A stretch of DNA of 64,000 nucleotides, from assembly GCF_001279695.1 (NCBI RefSeq), contig NZ_LGDD01000121.1, forward strand, positions 53,769-117,768, in the 5' to 3' direction. Origin of the DNA: Streptomyces sp. WM6378 (GTDB lineage Bacteria > Actinomycetota > Actinomycetes > Streptomycetales > Streptomycetaceae). This document shows, piece after piece, positions 44,839-53,255 of the stretch (its first letter is position 1; every line of letters begins with the position of its first letter). Made by a program: the position numbers and the translations under genes. Below the pieces are notes generated by a model, which was not told the origin of the DNA, did not search any database, and was given only the letters and a program-made list of their open reading frames with translations.

Positions 44839-45981
44839 TCATCTCCGGCTCACGAACTCACCGAACCGTACGTCGTAAGAGGTGGCCGAGGTCATGTCGG
44901 CGAGCAGCCGCGCACCCTCCTCGGCCACCGCGGCGCGCTGGGCCCTGCCGAGCGCGCCGAACAGCTGAACCGTGAGGAGAGTGGGGGTGCCCTTCCGCTC
45001 CTCGATCCGCCAGATCCCGGCGAGGAAGCCGTCGACGAGCAGGGTGCAGTGGGCCTGGTTGCCGGTCCAGCTGCGGCCCTTGTACTCGGGCGGAACGACC
45101 CGGCCGCGGTCGGCGTGCGAGAGCAGCAGGTTGTCGAACTCGGGCAGGAAACGCGGCGGCGCCAGGGTGTCCTCGTCCGGCCGGACGGCGTCCGGCAGGT
45201 CGAAGAGTTCGACACCGTTCTCGTCCCGGAACACCGCGAGCCGGGGCCGCAGCCGCTCGAAGGCGGCGCCGAGCCGGGTGAGCCCGGACCAGGTCTGCAT
45301 GTCCTTGACCGAGGCGGGCCCGAACGCGCCGAGGTAGCGCAGCACCGTCTCGTCGACCGCGGGCACGGGCCGGGGCGAGCGGCCGAGCCAGTGCTCGACG
45401 CTGGTGAGCGCGACCGGCCCGCTGCGGCCCCACACCCCGCGCGGGGTGACCTGGACCAGCGGGACCACGCAGCGGGCGGCGAGGGACAGCGCCAGGGGGT
45501 CCGCGTCGGGCCACACCGCCAGGAGTTCCTCGCGCAGCTCCTTCATGGTGTGCGGCCGCTCCTCGACCAGCGTGCGGACGATCCCGCCGAGGCGCTCCAG
45601 GTCGACCCCGGCGAGACCCTTGCGGAAGGTGTTCAGCTCCCGGTCCCGGGCGGCCTGCACGAGCGGGCGCAGCGTGAGCGCGTCGTCGGCGGTGTGCGTG
45701 TGGATGGTGGACCGCAGGGTGACGATCCGCACCACCTCGCGGGCCTCCATCAGCTCCGAGAGTGCCTGCGGCCGGAATCCGGCGAGCCGCGACCAGAGGG
45801 CGAAGTACGGCGGCTTCACGTTCTGCGCCTGGAGCCCGAGGAGGTGAGCGACGGCGTCCTTGGCGGAGAAGGCGTCGCTGCGCCGCAGCAACAGCTGGCG
45901 GTCGAGGGTGGCGCGGTTGAGGGCGCGGCGCGAGAGGACGGGGTGGTCGTGCCGCGCGCTGGTACCGGTCTTGGAAGCCAT
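44839..45981 (-). CDS. HTH_42 winged-helix protein, AlkZ-like DNA glycosylase family
   Basis: A 380-residue protein of the YcaQ/AlkZ (HTH_42) family, with three winged-helix units. The motif LLGLQAQNVKPPYFALWSRL contains QAQ, the QxQ catalytic signature of AlkZ-type glycosylases that unhook crosslinks; the C-terminal DGFLAGIWRIEER and LLVDG blocks also fit. Streptomyces carry several such paralogues, often guarding against their own DNA-damaging metabolites. Target unknown. Confidence 0.82.
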   Translation of the reverse strand: MASKTGTSARHDHPVLSRRALNRATLDRQLLLRRSDAFSAKDAVAHLLGLQAQNVKPPYFALWSRLAGFRPQALSELMEAREVVRIVTLRSTIHTHTADDALTLRPLVQAARDRELNTFRKGLAGVDLERLGGIVRTLVEERPHTMKELREELLAVWPDADPLALSLAARCVVPLVQVTPRGVWGRSGPVALTSVEHWLGRSPRPVPAVDETVLRYLGAFGPASVKDMQTWSGLTRLGAAFERLRPRLAVFRDENGVELFDLPDAVRPDEDTLAPPRFLPEFDNLLLSHADRGRVVPPEYKGRSWTGNQAHCTLLVDGFLAGIWRIEERKGTPTLLTVQLFGALGRAQRAAVAEEGARLLADMTSATSYDVRFGEFVSRR

Positions 45982-46200
45982 GCCGAGCACGGTACTCACC
46001 CAAGAGGACAGATCCTGTCCGCATTGCCTCCCGAAGGGGGACGGCCCCCTCCGGACCACCGGGCCAGTGCCATTTGAGCCGTATATCCTGCCCAGAGGCA
46101 TTCACCGGAGGCATTCGGAGATGTCCCGGGCCATTCCGAGGGCATACAGGCGAACGTTTCGACCGCCCGCCGGGCCGGTTGCAGAGCGGGAGATGAGATC

Positions 46201-47379
46201 GTGCCCGAGCGACGGGGCCGCCCCGCGCGGCCGCCGAAGAAGCACTCCTGGCGCAGGCAGCCCCCCGCCGGCGCCCCGGCCGTCGCCGAGCCCGCACCTC
46301 CCACGGCCGACGACGGGAAGTCCGCCCCCGGCGACGTACCGGCGGGGAACGGGCGGGCCGGCAGCATCGTCCAGTCCGCCCTGTACCGCGACGGCCGGCA
46401 CATCGCCTCGCCGGGCTCCCTGGCCGAGACGTTCCGCCAGCTGCGGGAGACCCCCGAGGGCATGGCCTGGATCGGCCTGCAACGCCCGTCGGAGTCCGAA
46501 CTCCTTTCGCTGGCCGGCGAGTTCGATCTGCACGAGCTGGCCGTGGAGGACGCTCTGGAGGCCCACCAGCGCCCGAAGCTGGAGCGCTACGGGGAGACCC
46601 TCTTCGTGGTGCTGCGCGCGGCCCGCTACCTGGACGCCCCCGAGGAGGTGGACTTCGGCGAGCTCCACGTCTTCGTGGGCCGGGACTTCGTCATCACGGT
46701 CCGCCACGGCGCGGCCCCCGACCTCTCCGCGGTCCGCCGCCGCATGGAGGAGGACCCCGACCTGCTGGCGCTGGGCCCGGAAGCGGTTTTGTACGCCATC
46801 CTGGACGCGGTCGTGGACGGGTACGCGCCGGTCGTGGCGGGTGTGCAGAACGACATCGACGAGATCGAGACGGAGGTCTTCCGCGGCGACCCGGAGGTAT
46901 CCCGCCGCATCTACGAACTCTCCCGGGAAATGGTCGAGTTCCAGCGCGCCACCCGCCCCCTGGTCGGCATGCTGCACGCCCTGATGGCAGGCTTCGCGAA
47001 GTACGGCACGGACGAGGAACTCCAGCGCTACCTCCGCGACGTCGCCGACCACGTGACCCACATCAGCGAACGAGTGGACGGCTTCCGCCAGGCCCTGACC
47101 GACATCCTCACGGTCAACGCGACGCTGGTGACGCAGCAACAGAACGCGGAAATGCGGGCGTTGGCGGAGGCGGGCTTCGAGCAGAACGAGGAGATCAAGA
47201 AGATCTCGTCGTGGGCGGCGATTCTCTTTGCACCCACGTTGGTGGGGACTATTTACGGGATGAACTTCGAGGCTATGCCCGAGCTGAGGTGGACGTTCGG
47301 GTATCCGTTCGCGATTCTGCTGATGGCGGTGGTGTGCGTGAGCCTGTACTTCATCTTCAAGCGGCGGCATTGGCTATAG
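46201..47379 (+). CDS. corA: CorA-family magnesium/cobalt channel
   Basis: 392 residues. A Pro/Ala-rich extension (residues 1-55), then the cytoplasmic funnel domain (HELAVEDALEAHQRPKLERY, FGELHVFVGRDFVITVRHG), a long stalk helix and two C-terminal membrane helices. The pore signature YGMN is present in VGTIYGMNFEAMPEL, and the C-terminus is the basic FKRRHWL. It starts at a GTG; the functional unit is a pentamer. Confidence 0.93.
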   Translation: MPERRGRPARPPKKHSWRRQPPAGAPAVAEPAPPTADDGKSAPGDVPAGNGRAGSIVQSALYRDGRHIASPGSLAETFRQLRETPEGMAWIGLQRPSESELLSLAGEFDLHELAVEDALEAHQRPKLERYGETLFVVLRAARYLDAPEEVDFGELHVFVGRDFVITVRHGAAPDLSAVRRRMEEDPDLLALGPEAVLYAILDAVVDGYAPVVAGVQNDIDEIETEVFRGDPEVSRRIYELSREMVEFQRATRPLVGMLHALMAGFAKYGTDEELQRYLRDVADHVTHISERVDGFRQALTDILTVNATLVTQQQNAEMRALAEAGFEQNEEIKKISSWAAILFAPTLVGTIYGMNFEAMPELRWTFGYPFAILLMAVVCVSLYFIFKRRHWL

Positions 47380-47407
47380 CCAGCAGCGCGAATCCTCTGC
47401 GCCGGCT

Positions 47408-47610
47408 TCATGTCGGAACAACACGGACAGCCCCGTCCTCTTGCCGTCCCGCCATCTCGTGCGGATGGACCACGACCTCGGTGATCGCGAAGACGTGACC
47501 GGATGCGGTGAGCTGCTCGATGTTGTGGCAGTGGTCCGTGGAATCCGCGCCACCAGGTGCCGTCGCGTCGTACGGGGACAGGCATGGCGGCGCTCCCGAT
47601 CTGGGCGTGC
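47408..47610 (-). pseudogene. GNAT acetyltransferase remnant
   Basis: Two frames on the minus strand hold adjacent pieces of the family represented intact at 63032-63697. RRDGTWWRGFHGPLPQ parallels SDGRWWSGFDGPLPY there, and IEQLTASGHVFAITEVVVHP parallels VEQLTASGDVFAISKILVRP. The rest of the gene, including the acetyl-CoA loop, is gone and a frameshift separates the pieces. Confidence 0.7.
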
Positions 47611-47916
47611 GTGCGAGGGGAGGGATCAACGTCCGTTCCGACGGCTCGAGTTCCGGGCCCGGTCATCGTCGATTCCGTCGAGGGATGCGCCGGACGGTCC
47701 GCTTCCGGCGGGCATCGTGGCCAACTGCCGTGTTGCCGCCGGGGTCTGGGACGTCTCTTCAGCAGCATAGCCCCGGAACGTACCGGCGGCGGAGCGGAGG
47801 TCCCGGGTTTGAGGACCGGGCGGCGGGCTACTCGCCCGGATGTCCGACAGGCATGCCGGGACGAAGGGCGCCGGCGGGTTGAAGACACAGCCCCCGGCGT
47901 CGCACCGCAAGCGGCC

Positions 47917-48276
47917 TCACGCCCGCTCCGCCGGCCTGCAGCGGCGCAGTGCAAGACGCAGCGCGCGGCGCAGCGCGGTGGGAAGCGGCTCGCCCTCCGA
48001 GGTGGCGACCAGGGCGGTCGCCACATCACGGAGCTTGACGTTGGAGTGCTGCGACACGTCGACCAGTACGTCCCATGCCTTGCCACACGAACACGGCGCG
48101 AGAGCCATCACCATGCCGCGCGCCTGGTCGATCGCGGCGCGGCTGTCCAGTGCCCGGCGCAACTGGGCACACTGGAGGCGCAGTTCGAGGACTTCCGCAG
48201 TCAGCGCGGCGTCCCTCGCCGAGGCGAGGGGCACGGCGGAATGCTGTTCCTCGTGGATCGCGATCGCCTCGTACAC
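47917..48276 (-). CDS. ANTAR-domain protein
   Basis: A 119-residue protein. Residues about 30-90 form an ANTAR unit (LRRALDSRAAIDQARGMVMA, then the helix KAWDVLVDVSQHSNVKLRDV). ANTAR proteins bind paired hairpins in mRNA leaders and act as antiterminators; here no sensor domain is attached. The GTG at 48276 follows AGGGGGTG. About 110 bases upstream is a copy of the shared promoter/leader element, joined to what looks like a lost small-gene start. Confidence 0.78.
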   Translation of the reverse strand: MYEAIAIHEEQHSAVPLASARDAALTAEVLELRLQCAQLRRALDSRAAIDQARGMVMALAPCSCGKAWDVLVDVSQHSNVKLRDVATALVATSEGEPLPTALRRALRLALRRCRPAERA

Positions 48277-48383
48277 GGTGCACCCCCTGGCGCGGTCACC
48301 TGTGATGCTCGCGGTCCTAGTGGCCACGGAACCCGGAGTCGTCACCGCGGTCCCACCACGATCACGGCGGGACTCCCGGACGT

Positions 48384-48452
48384 GGACCGGATCATCGCCG
48401 CCGGGGACTGGGGCCTCGCCCGACAGCGTAGCCCTGCCCCATGTTGCGGACA
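48384..48452 (-). repeat. shared promoter/leader element, copy A
   Basis: On the minus strand: TCCGCAAC, then CTACGCTGTCGGG (a -10-like TACGCT), GGCCCCAGTCCCCGGC and GCGATGATCCG. Copies B (52134-52203) and C (54768-54838) share these blocks in the same order. After copy A the similarity with copy B continues through CGCCGTGATCG, the start of a small membrane-protein gene that is no longer present here. Confidence 0.6.
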
Positions 48453-48550
48453 CCTGCCGATGTCGGCTCGGCATCTGTTCAGACCTCATCGAACTCCGGG
48501 TGGACCGGCCCGGATCGAGATCGGGAAAGAGTCGGGGGCCGCACGTACGG

Positions 48551-48718
48551 TCAGCGCACCCGGCGTCGGCCGGAGCGGCGCCAGCGCGCGGCGAGATGGA
48601 CGAGCGCGCCGGCGAACAGCACGATCGCGATGAACAGCAGATACAGCAGTCCGTGCGCGAGCACGCCGATGACGCCGAGCACGATCGCCGCGATGACCAG
48701 GAGCAGGAAGAAGACCAT
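48551..48718 (-). CDS. small hydrophobic membrane protein
   Basis: 55 residues: two membrane helices (VFFLLLVIAAIVLGVIGVLA and LLYLLFIAIVLFAGALVHL) and a basic tail RWRRSGRRRVR. GGAGG lies 12 bases before the ATG at 48718. Similar mini membrane proteins occur at 49416, 51856 and 52779. No function is known; they belong to stress islands in Streptomyces. Confidence 0.7.
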   Translation of the reverse strand: MVFFLLLVIAAIVLGVIGVLAHGLLYLLFIAIVLFAGALVHLAARWRRSGRRRVR

Positions 48719-48751
48719 GACGCGGATGCCTCCTCGGCCGGTGCAGGCGCT

Positions 48752-49108
48752 CTATCGGCGGGCGAGCTGCCGCTCACCGCCGGCACCGGGTTGGTAGGTC
48801 AGGCCGTAGTGCGCGAAGACCGCCTCTTCGTCCTCGGCGGGCAGCACGTCGTCCGTGCCGATCGCCGGGCACTTCTTCACCAGCGCCTTTTCGTAGGCGA
48901 CCTTCACATAGCCCGGCCCGACGATCGCGTCGTCCAGGGGTACGAAGACCAGGCGGTGCCGCGTGGGCAGACCGACCTGCACCGTGGCCATCGCCGGCTC
49001 ATCGGTACGGGTGTCCACATAGACCGCCTCCAACGAGCCGATCCTGTGCCCGTCCGGGTCGACGACGCCCTGAGTACGCCACTCACGGATATCCGCAGCC
49101 TGGATCAT
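48752..49108 (-). CDS. PRC-barrel domain protein
   Basis: 118 residues. The PRC-barrel is visible in IREWRTQGVVDPDGHRIGSL, EAVYVDTRTDEPAMATVQVG and RLVFVPLDDAIVGPGYVKV, then a C-terminal tail ending with HYGLTYQPG. Such proteins are common stress-island members, of unknown role, found with CsbD and DUF1003 genes. Confidence 0.8.
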   Translation of the reverse strand: MIQAADIREWRTQGVVDPDGHRIGSLEAVYVDTRTDEPAMATVQVGLPTRHRLVFVPLDDAIVGPGYVKVAYEKALVKKCPAIGTDDVLPAEDEEAVFAHYGLTYQPGAGGERQLARR

Positions 49109-49415
49109 CCTCAGCCCCTACGCCCTCGACGGTGACTCCGGGTTCACTACTCAAGTCTGCTCCCGCCCGTCCACCTGCACCATAGGACGGGAGATCAAGC
49201 GAAGGCGTCCGCCAGGTCCGTCACAGCGCCACAAACCGCGGTGCCCGCGATGCCGGCGTCACTGAGCCATTGACAGGGCATGCGGCGCGGCGTTGAGTGG
49301 CGGACAGGGCGCCGGGCCATGACGCTCCGGGAATTCCGGGCGCGGCCTCCCGCCACTCGCTTCGCCGAGACCCCGCGGAACGCAGAGTGCACTCCTGCGA
49401 ACCGGAGGTTCGGCC

Positions 49416-49583
49416 GTGCTTCTCTGGATCGTTCTGATCGTGCTGGCCCTGGCGTTGTTCGGGTTCGGCTTCACGATGCACGTCCTGTGGTACGTCGCCG
49501 CGGTGCTGCTGGTTCTGTGGGTCATCGGATTCTTCATGCGCGGCCGTATGGGCTCGGGCCGCTCCGCCGGCAGCCACCGCTGA
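49416..49583 (+). CDS. small hydrophobic membrane protein
   Basis: 55 residues from a GTG preceded by CGGAGG. Two helices, LLWIVLIVLALALFGFGF and HVLWYVAAVLLVLWVIGFFM, are followed by a Gly/Ser/Arg tail. The GFGFTMHV block is shared with GVGFTVHV of the protein at 52779, so the two are paralogous (LMO0937-like small hydrophobic proteins). The 307 bases before it hold no gene. Confidence 0.7.
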   Translation: MLLWIVLIVLALALFGFGFTMHVLWYVAAVLLVLWVIGFFMRGRMGSGRSAGSHR

Positions 49584-49674
49584 CCCCCGCCTGCCCGTCC
49601 CCTCGTCTGCGGGACGGGCGGCCCGCGCCGGGAGACTCCTCCCGGCGCCTCACCGAACGAGAAGAGGGACCCTC

Positions 49675-49848
49675 ATGGGCCTCGCCGACAAACTCAGGAA
49701 CAGCGCCCAGTCGCTCACCGGGCGGCTGAAGGAAGGCACCGGCCGAGCCGTCGGCAACAGGCGGCTCAGGAGGAAGGGCCGCCGTGAACAGGCCGCCGGC
49801 GACCTGAAGCAGGCCGGAGAGAAGGCCAAGGACAGCTTCCGGCACTGA
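49675..49848 (+). CDS. CsbD-like stress protein
   Basis: 57 residues: ADKLRNSAQSLTGRLKEGTG and AAGDLKQAGEKAKDSFRH match the CsbD repeat (K-KG-A-GD-K-AGEK). CsbD proteins are small, soluble, stress-induced and of unknown mechanism. GAAGAGGG precedes the ATG. Confidence 0.8.
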   Translation: MGLADKLRNSAQSLTGRLKEGTGRAVGNRRLRRKGRREQAAGDLKQAGEKAKDSFRH

Positions 49849-49900
49849 ACACCGATCCAGCGTCCCACTCACCCAGAACCATTCGCGAAGGAGCACCTCC

Positions 49901-50263
49901 GTGGACGAGAACGTGTGGGCATACCGGCCCGTGGCCGCCTATCAGTCCGGCATGGATCTGACCGGCTTCAAGGTCGAGGCGAGTGACGGCAGCATCGGCA
50001 AGGTCGACAAGCACTCCGAGGACGTCGGCGCCGCGTACATCGTCGTCGACACCGGAACATGGATCTTCGGCAAGGAGGTCCTCCTGCCCGCCGGGGTCGT
50101 GGTACGCGTCGACCCGAAGGAAAAGAAGATCTACGTCGACCGCACCAAGGACCAGATCAAGAGCGCCCCCGAGTTCGACAAGGAGAAGCACCTCGGCAAC
50201 CCGGACTACCACCAGCAGGTGGGCACCTACTACGCGCACCCGCGTCCGCGACCGATGATGTAG
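49901..50263 (+). CDS. PRC-barrel domain protein
   Basis: 120 residues starting at GTG after GAAGGAG. The barrel is in DLTGFKVEASDGSIGKVDKH, YIVVDTGTWIFGKEVLLPAG and VVVRVDPKEKKIYVDRTKDQ; a tail SAPEFDKEKHLGNPDYHQQV follows. It is a different subgroup from the protein at 48752. It is followed by a terminator. Confidence 0.83.
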   Translation: MDENVWAYRPVAAYQSGMDLTGFKVEASDGSIGKVDKHSEDVGAAYIVVDTGTWIFGKEVLLPAGVVVRVDPKEKKIYVDRTKDQIKSAPEFDKEKHLGNPDYHQQVGTYYAHPRPRPMM

Positions 50264-50296
50264 GGCGACCGGCCTCCCCGCCAAAACCATGCTCCG

Positions 50297-50323
50297 GGTG
50301 CCCGGCCCCACTGGCCGGGCACC
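50297..50323 (+). terminator. terminator after the PRC-barrel gene
   Basis: Perfect 11-bp arms (50297-50307 with 50313-50323) around a 5-base loop, 33 bases after the stop. Confidence 0.75.
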
Positions 50324-50412
50324 TGCCGTCGGCCGGGCAGGCAGCGCTGGGGTCCTTCCCGCCGGCCTTGGAGGTGCAGCATGGAGAGAGGTGAGAATCC
50401 CAGCTCCCCCGG

Positions 50413-50433
50413 GTGCAGCTCCAGGAGCTGCAC
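50413..50433. repeat. perfect 21-bp palindrome
   Basis: GTGCAGCTCC and GGAGCTGCAC flank a single A. It lies 33 bases before the chosen start of the following gene and could be its operator or a leader hairpin. Confidence 0.5.
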
Positions 50434-50466
50434 CGCGCTGAGCTTCGCAGTCGGGACGGAACGCAG

Positions 50467-51321
50467 ATGCCTGTTCAGAGGTATACGGCACAGGAAATCG
50501 TCCGCAAGAACGTGCAGCGGAAGGCCACCGGGATGACCCGCGAGCAGGTGGCGGCGGAGACCAGGACGGCGCAAGGCTGGGAGCGCGGGACCGAGCGGGG
50601 CCCGCAGGAGCTGGGAGGGCTGGAGCCGGGGCGGCTGGAGTCGCTGCGGCTGGCGCGGTGGAAGCATACGGAGTGGCGCCGGATCAGTTCTGTGATGGCC
50701 GAGGAGGCGATGGACCTCTACGCGCCGGAGCGTGATTCCAGGGTCCAGGAGTTGGAGCTGCGGCGTCTGGAGAGGGTGGCGGCCGAGGCCGAGGCGGCGG
50801 AGCGGGAGGGGCGGGGGCCGGTCAAGGTCGAGGAGAACCGGGTCTACCGGGTCGTGGCGGAACGCATCAGCGCCTCCCTGCCCGGTGTCTCGTCCATCAC
50901 CGTGCACCTGGAGGCGCCGTCGGTGGCCGAGGCCGCAATGTTCGCCCTGCGGGAGAATGAACGGGAGGGCGGACTGTACGGAGTCGGCCGGTACCGGATC
51001 ATCCGCGTGGAAGAGGACCTGCTCGGCGCCGATGGCGAGCTGGAGGCACTGCGGGCCTTCGTCCAGCGTGCGGCGCGCTCGGCCCGCGCCCACAGCACCG
51101 CGCGCCGCCGGGCCCTGGAGGCGCTCGGGGAAGCCGGGAACCTGTGCAACGCCACCACGATCCACTCCCCCTCCGGGGTCAGGGTCACCTGCACCCGGGA
51201 AGCCGGCCACTACAACCCGCAGGACCCACCCGCCCGCGGCCGCCCGGGCGGATGGCACATCGCGGACACCACCACATGGACCGACGACGAAGCGGAGTCC
51301 ACCCCGCACCGACCGGCCTGA
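50467..51321 (+). CDS. hypothetical protein
   Basis: 284 residues, not recognised. The N-terminal third is helical and charged (YTAQEIVRKNVQRKATGMTR, then RWKHTEWRRISSVMAEEAMD), the middle is a small alpha/beta part (RVYRVVAERISASLPGVSSI, VHLEAPSVAEAAMFALRENE) and the C-terminus holds Cys-x-x-x and His residues (GNLCNATTIHSPSGVRVTCT). The ATG at 50467 is chosen because the alternative GTG at 50413 lies inside a palindrome. Confidence 0.6.
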   Translation: MPVQRYTAQEIVRKNVQRKATGMTREQVAAETRTAQGWERGTERGPQELGGLEPGRLESLRLARWKHTEWRRISSVMAEEAMDLYAPERDSRVQELELRRLERVAAEAEAAEREGRGPVKVEENRVYRVVAERISASLPGVSSITVHLEAPSVAEAAMFALRENEREGGLYGVGRYRIIRVEEDLLGADGELEALRAFVQRAARSARAHSTARRRALEALGEAGNLCNATTIHSPSGVRVTCTREAGHYNPQDPPARGRPGGWHIADTTTWTDDEAESTPHRPA

Positions 51322-51330
51322 CCCCCGGCC

Positions 51331-51735
51331 TTACCGCTGCTCGGGTTCCGCCATCAGTCGGCGGTGGAGTTCGGCGGTCATCGTGTGGATGGCCCGGGTC
51401 AGCTCGGTGTTGGTCTTGAGCTCCAGTTCCTGCTCGACGAAGTCGTGATCGGCTTTGGCCTGCTGGAACTCTGCCTGCCGATTCTGGCCGATCATGACGA
51501 ACGTCGACAGGAAGATCGCTTCCAGGGACACGACGAGGGTCAGCGTGGGCCACGGGCTGGACTCCACGAACAGCATCCAGACCGCGAAGCCGACCGCGTG
51601 GAGATACACGAACGTCATCGAGCCTGCGAACTTGGTGATCGCATCAGCGATGCGCAGCTGGATGTCACCGGCACGGCTGGATTGATGGGCGACGACGACC
51701 GGGTGGTGCCGCGTCGCGCTGTCGGGTTCGCTCAT
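51331..51735 (-). CDS. DUF1003 membrane protein
   Basis: 134 residues. Two membrane helices (MTFVYLHAVGFAVWMLFV and LTLVVSLEAIFLSTFVMIGQ) are followed by NRQAEFQQAKADHDFVEQEL, the DUF1003 signature, and a helical tail. Function unknown. Confidence 0.85.
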   Translation of the reverse strand: MSEPDSATRHHPVVVAHQSSRAGDIQLRIADAITKFAGSMTFVYLHAVGFAVWMLFVESSPWPTLTLVVSLEAIFLSTFVMIGQNRQAEFQQAKADHDFVEQELELKTNTELTRAIHTMTAELHRRLMAEPEQR

Positions 51736-51855
51736 CCGCTCCTGCCCGCTTCCCTGAGTCGACGCTGCCGTCGCACCCGATGGCGCTCGATGATGTCAGA
51801 CAGTCCGAGGGACAGTCTGCGTGTGCTCCTCGGACGGTGCACGGGATAAGCCGAA

Positions 51856-52116
51856 CTAGTCGCCCTGGTAGGCCAGTTGGACGGCTATCCGGCCCGCAGC
51901 GGCCAGGCGGCAGCCACCGCGCCGGGCAGGGGCGGGCAGTGCTGCACGATGCCGCGGACGTGGCCGATGTTCCCGCAGTCCCCGTGCAGCGCCTTGCCCT
52001 CGTCGGTGGCGGAAGAGGCCGAAGACCACCACCGCGGCGCCGAGCACCCACCACAGGGCATTCACGAATCCGAGACCGAGGAGGGCCATGACCAGAAGAA
52101 CGAGCAGCGCGATCAC
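51856..52116 (-). CDS. small membrane protein
   Basis: 86 residues from a GTG after GGAGGCCCGCC. The first 37 (IALLVLLVMALLGLGFVNAL, then VLGAAVVVFGLFRH) resemble the other mini membrane proteins; the remainder is Arg/Ala-rich and lacks conservation, so the original stop has probably been lost and the frame extended. Its promoter is copy B of the shared element. Confidence 0.6.
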   Translation of the reverse strand: MIALLVLLVMALLGLGFVNALWWVLGAAVVVFGLFRHRRGQGAARGLREHRPRPRHRAALPAPARRGGCRLAAAGRIAVQLAYQGD

Positions 52117-52133
52117 GGCGGGCCTCCGGACGC

Positions 52134-52203
52134 GGAACGGATCATCGCAACCGGGGACCGGGGCCTGACTCAACCGCCCAGTCCTGTACGGAGGTTGCGA
52201 ATA
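52134..52203 (-). repeat. shared promoter/leader element, copy B
   Basis: Minus strand: TTCGCAAC, GGACTGGGCGG, GGCCCCGGTCCCCGG and GCGATGATCCG, aligned with copies A and C. The start codon of the small membrane-protein gene is 18 bases downstream. Confidence 0.6.
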
Positions 52204-52448
52204 CCCAGCGTTGGCGGCTTGACGTCTGTTCAGAGAATGCGGGCGGCGCTAGCGTGCGCGGAGCGGCCCAGGACCCCGGCAGCGTCGAGCAGTTACCGCG
52301 CCCCCCATTCCGGAGCGCACCGCGCGCATCGGCGCCCGCACCCTCGCACCATGTTCCCGACGCGGCCTCGATGCGCCTCATCCGGGCGGTACCGGCAGGA
52401 CTCCGCTGTCACCGGCCCGAGCGCCATTCCAGACAACAGGCGGTACCC

Positions 52449-52655
52449 ATGTACGCGCTACTGTTCCCCGTTCTGGCCCCCTTCGTCCTGCTCGCCATGC
52501 TCATGGGCCTGTCCTGGTGGGAGGATCACCTGCTGCCGTCGGCGACGCCGCAGGAGGCGGCCGCCGAGCCCGTGCGTGCTCCCGCCGTCCTGGTTCCGGA
52601 TCGCGAACCGGCCCGTATCGCTGTCGCGTTGACAGGGCAGGGCGCCCGGAGTTGA
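52449..52655 (+). CDS. small membrane protein
   Basis: 68 residues. One N-terminal helix (LLFPVLAPFVLLAMLMGLSW), then a hydrophilic tail with PATPQEAAAEPVRAP-like sequence. The ribosome site is weak (the start follows GGCGGTACCC). Not recognised beyond its membrane anchor. Confidence 0.5.
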   Translation: MYALLFPVLAPFVLLAMLMGLSWWEDHLLPSATPQEAAAEPVRAPAVLVPDREPARIAVALTGQGARS

Positions 52656-52778
52656 CTGGCCCGTACGGCGTCGGGCTATGCCGTTCCGGATCCCCCGGAC
52701 GACGCGCCCCCCGTTCTGTTTCGCCCGGACCCCGCGGAGAACAGGGCTTGCGGCCCTGTGACTGCCGGAGGCCCCGCC

Positions 52779-53255
52779 ATGATCGTCCTCATTCTCCTTC
52801 TCCTGCTAGTCCTGCTGCTGCTCGGGGTCGGCTTCACCGTGCACGTCATGTCGATGTTCGCCATCGTGATGATCGCCGTGGTTGTCGTGATCGGGGCCGC
52901 GGTCCTCTTCATCGGGTTCGGCCAGCGCGGTGCCGTACTCGGGGCTGAAGCGCCGCTTCGGCCCCGAGTACGGCCGAACCCTGGCCCACCACAACGGCAA
53001 TGCCAAGGCCGCCGAGCAAGAACTGAGCGAACGCGTACGGCTGTACGGATCCCTCAAGGAGCAGCGACTTCCGCCCGAGGCCCGCGAGCGGTACGTCGCC
53101 CAATGGGCCAATATCCAGGAGCAGTTCGTCGATTCGCCGCACCAGGCGGTCGCCGAGGCCGACGCGCTCCTGGCCCGACTGGCCGAGGACCGGGGATTCC
53201 CGGGCCGGGAGCAGTTCCACGAGCAACTGGCCGCGCTCTCCGTCCACCACGCTGA
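52779..53255 (+). CDS. mini membrane protein with frame-shifted extension
   Basis: The first 48 residues (IVLILLLLLVLLLLGVGFTV, then FAIVMIAVVVVIGAAVLFIG) are a paralogue of the 49416 protein, with the same GGAGGCCCCGCC-ATGATCGT start region. From about residue 50 the frame runs over the 52930 gene in the wrong frame and becomes Arg/Pro-rich. A deletion near the 52932-52974 palindrome has most likely fused the two genes; the real end is lost. Confidence 0.55.
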   Translation: MIVLILLLLLVLLLLGVGFTVHVMSMFAIVMIAVVVVIGAAVLFIGFGQRGAVLGAEAPLRPRVRPNPGPPQRQCQGRRARTERTRTAVRIPQGAATSARGPRAVRRPMGQYPGAVRRFAAPGGRRGRRAPGPTGRGPGIPGPGAVPRATGRALRPPR

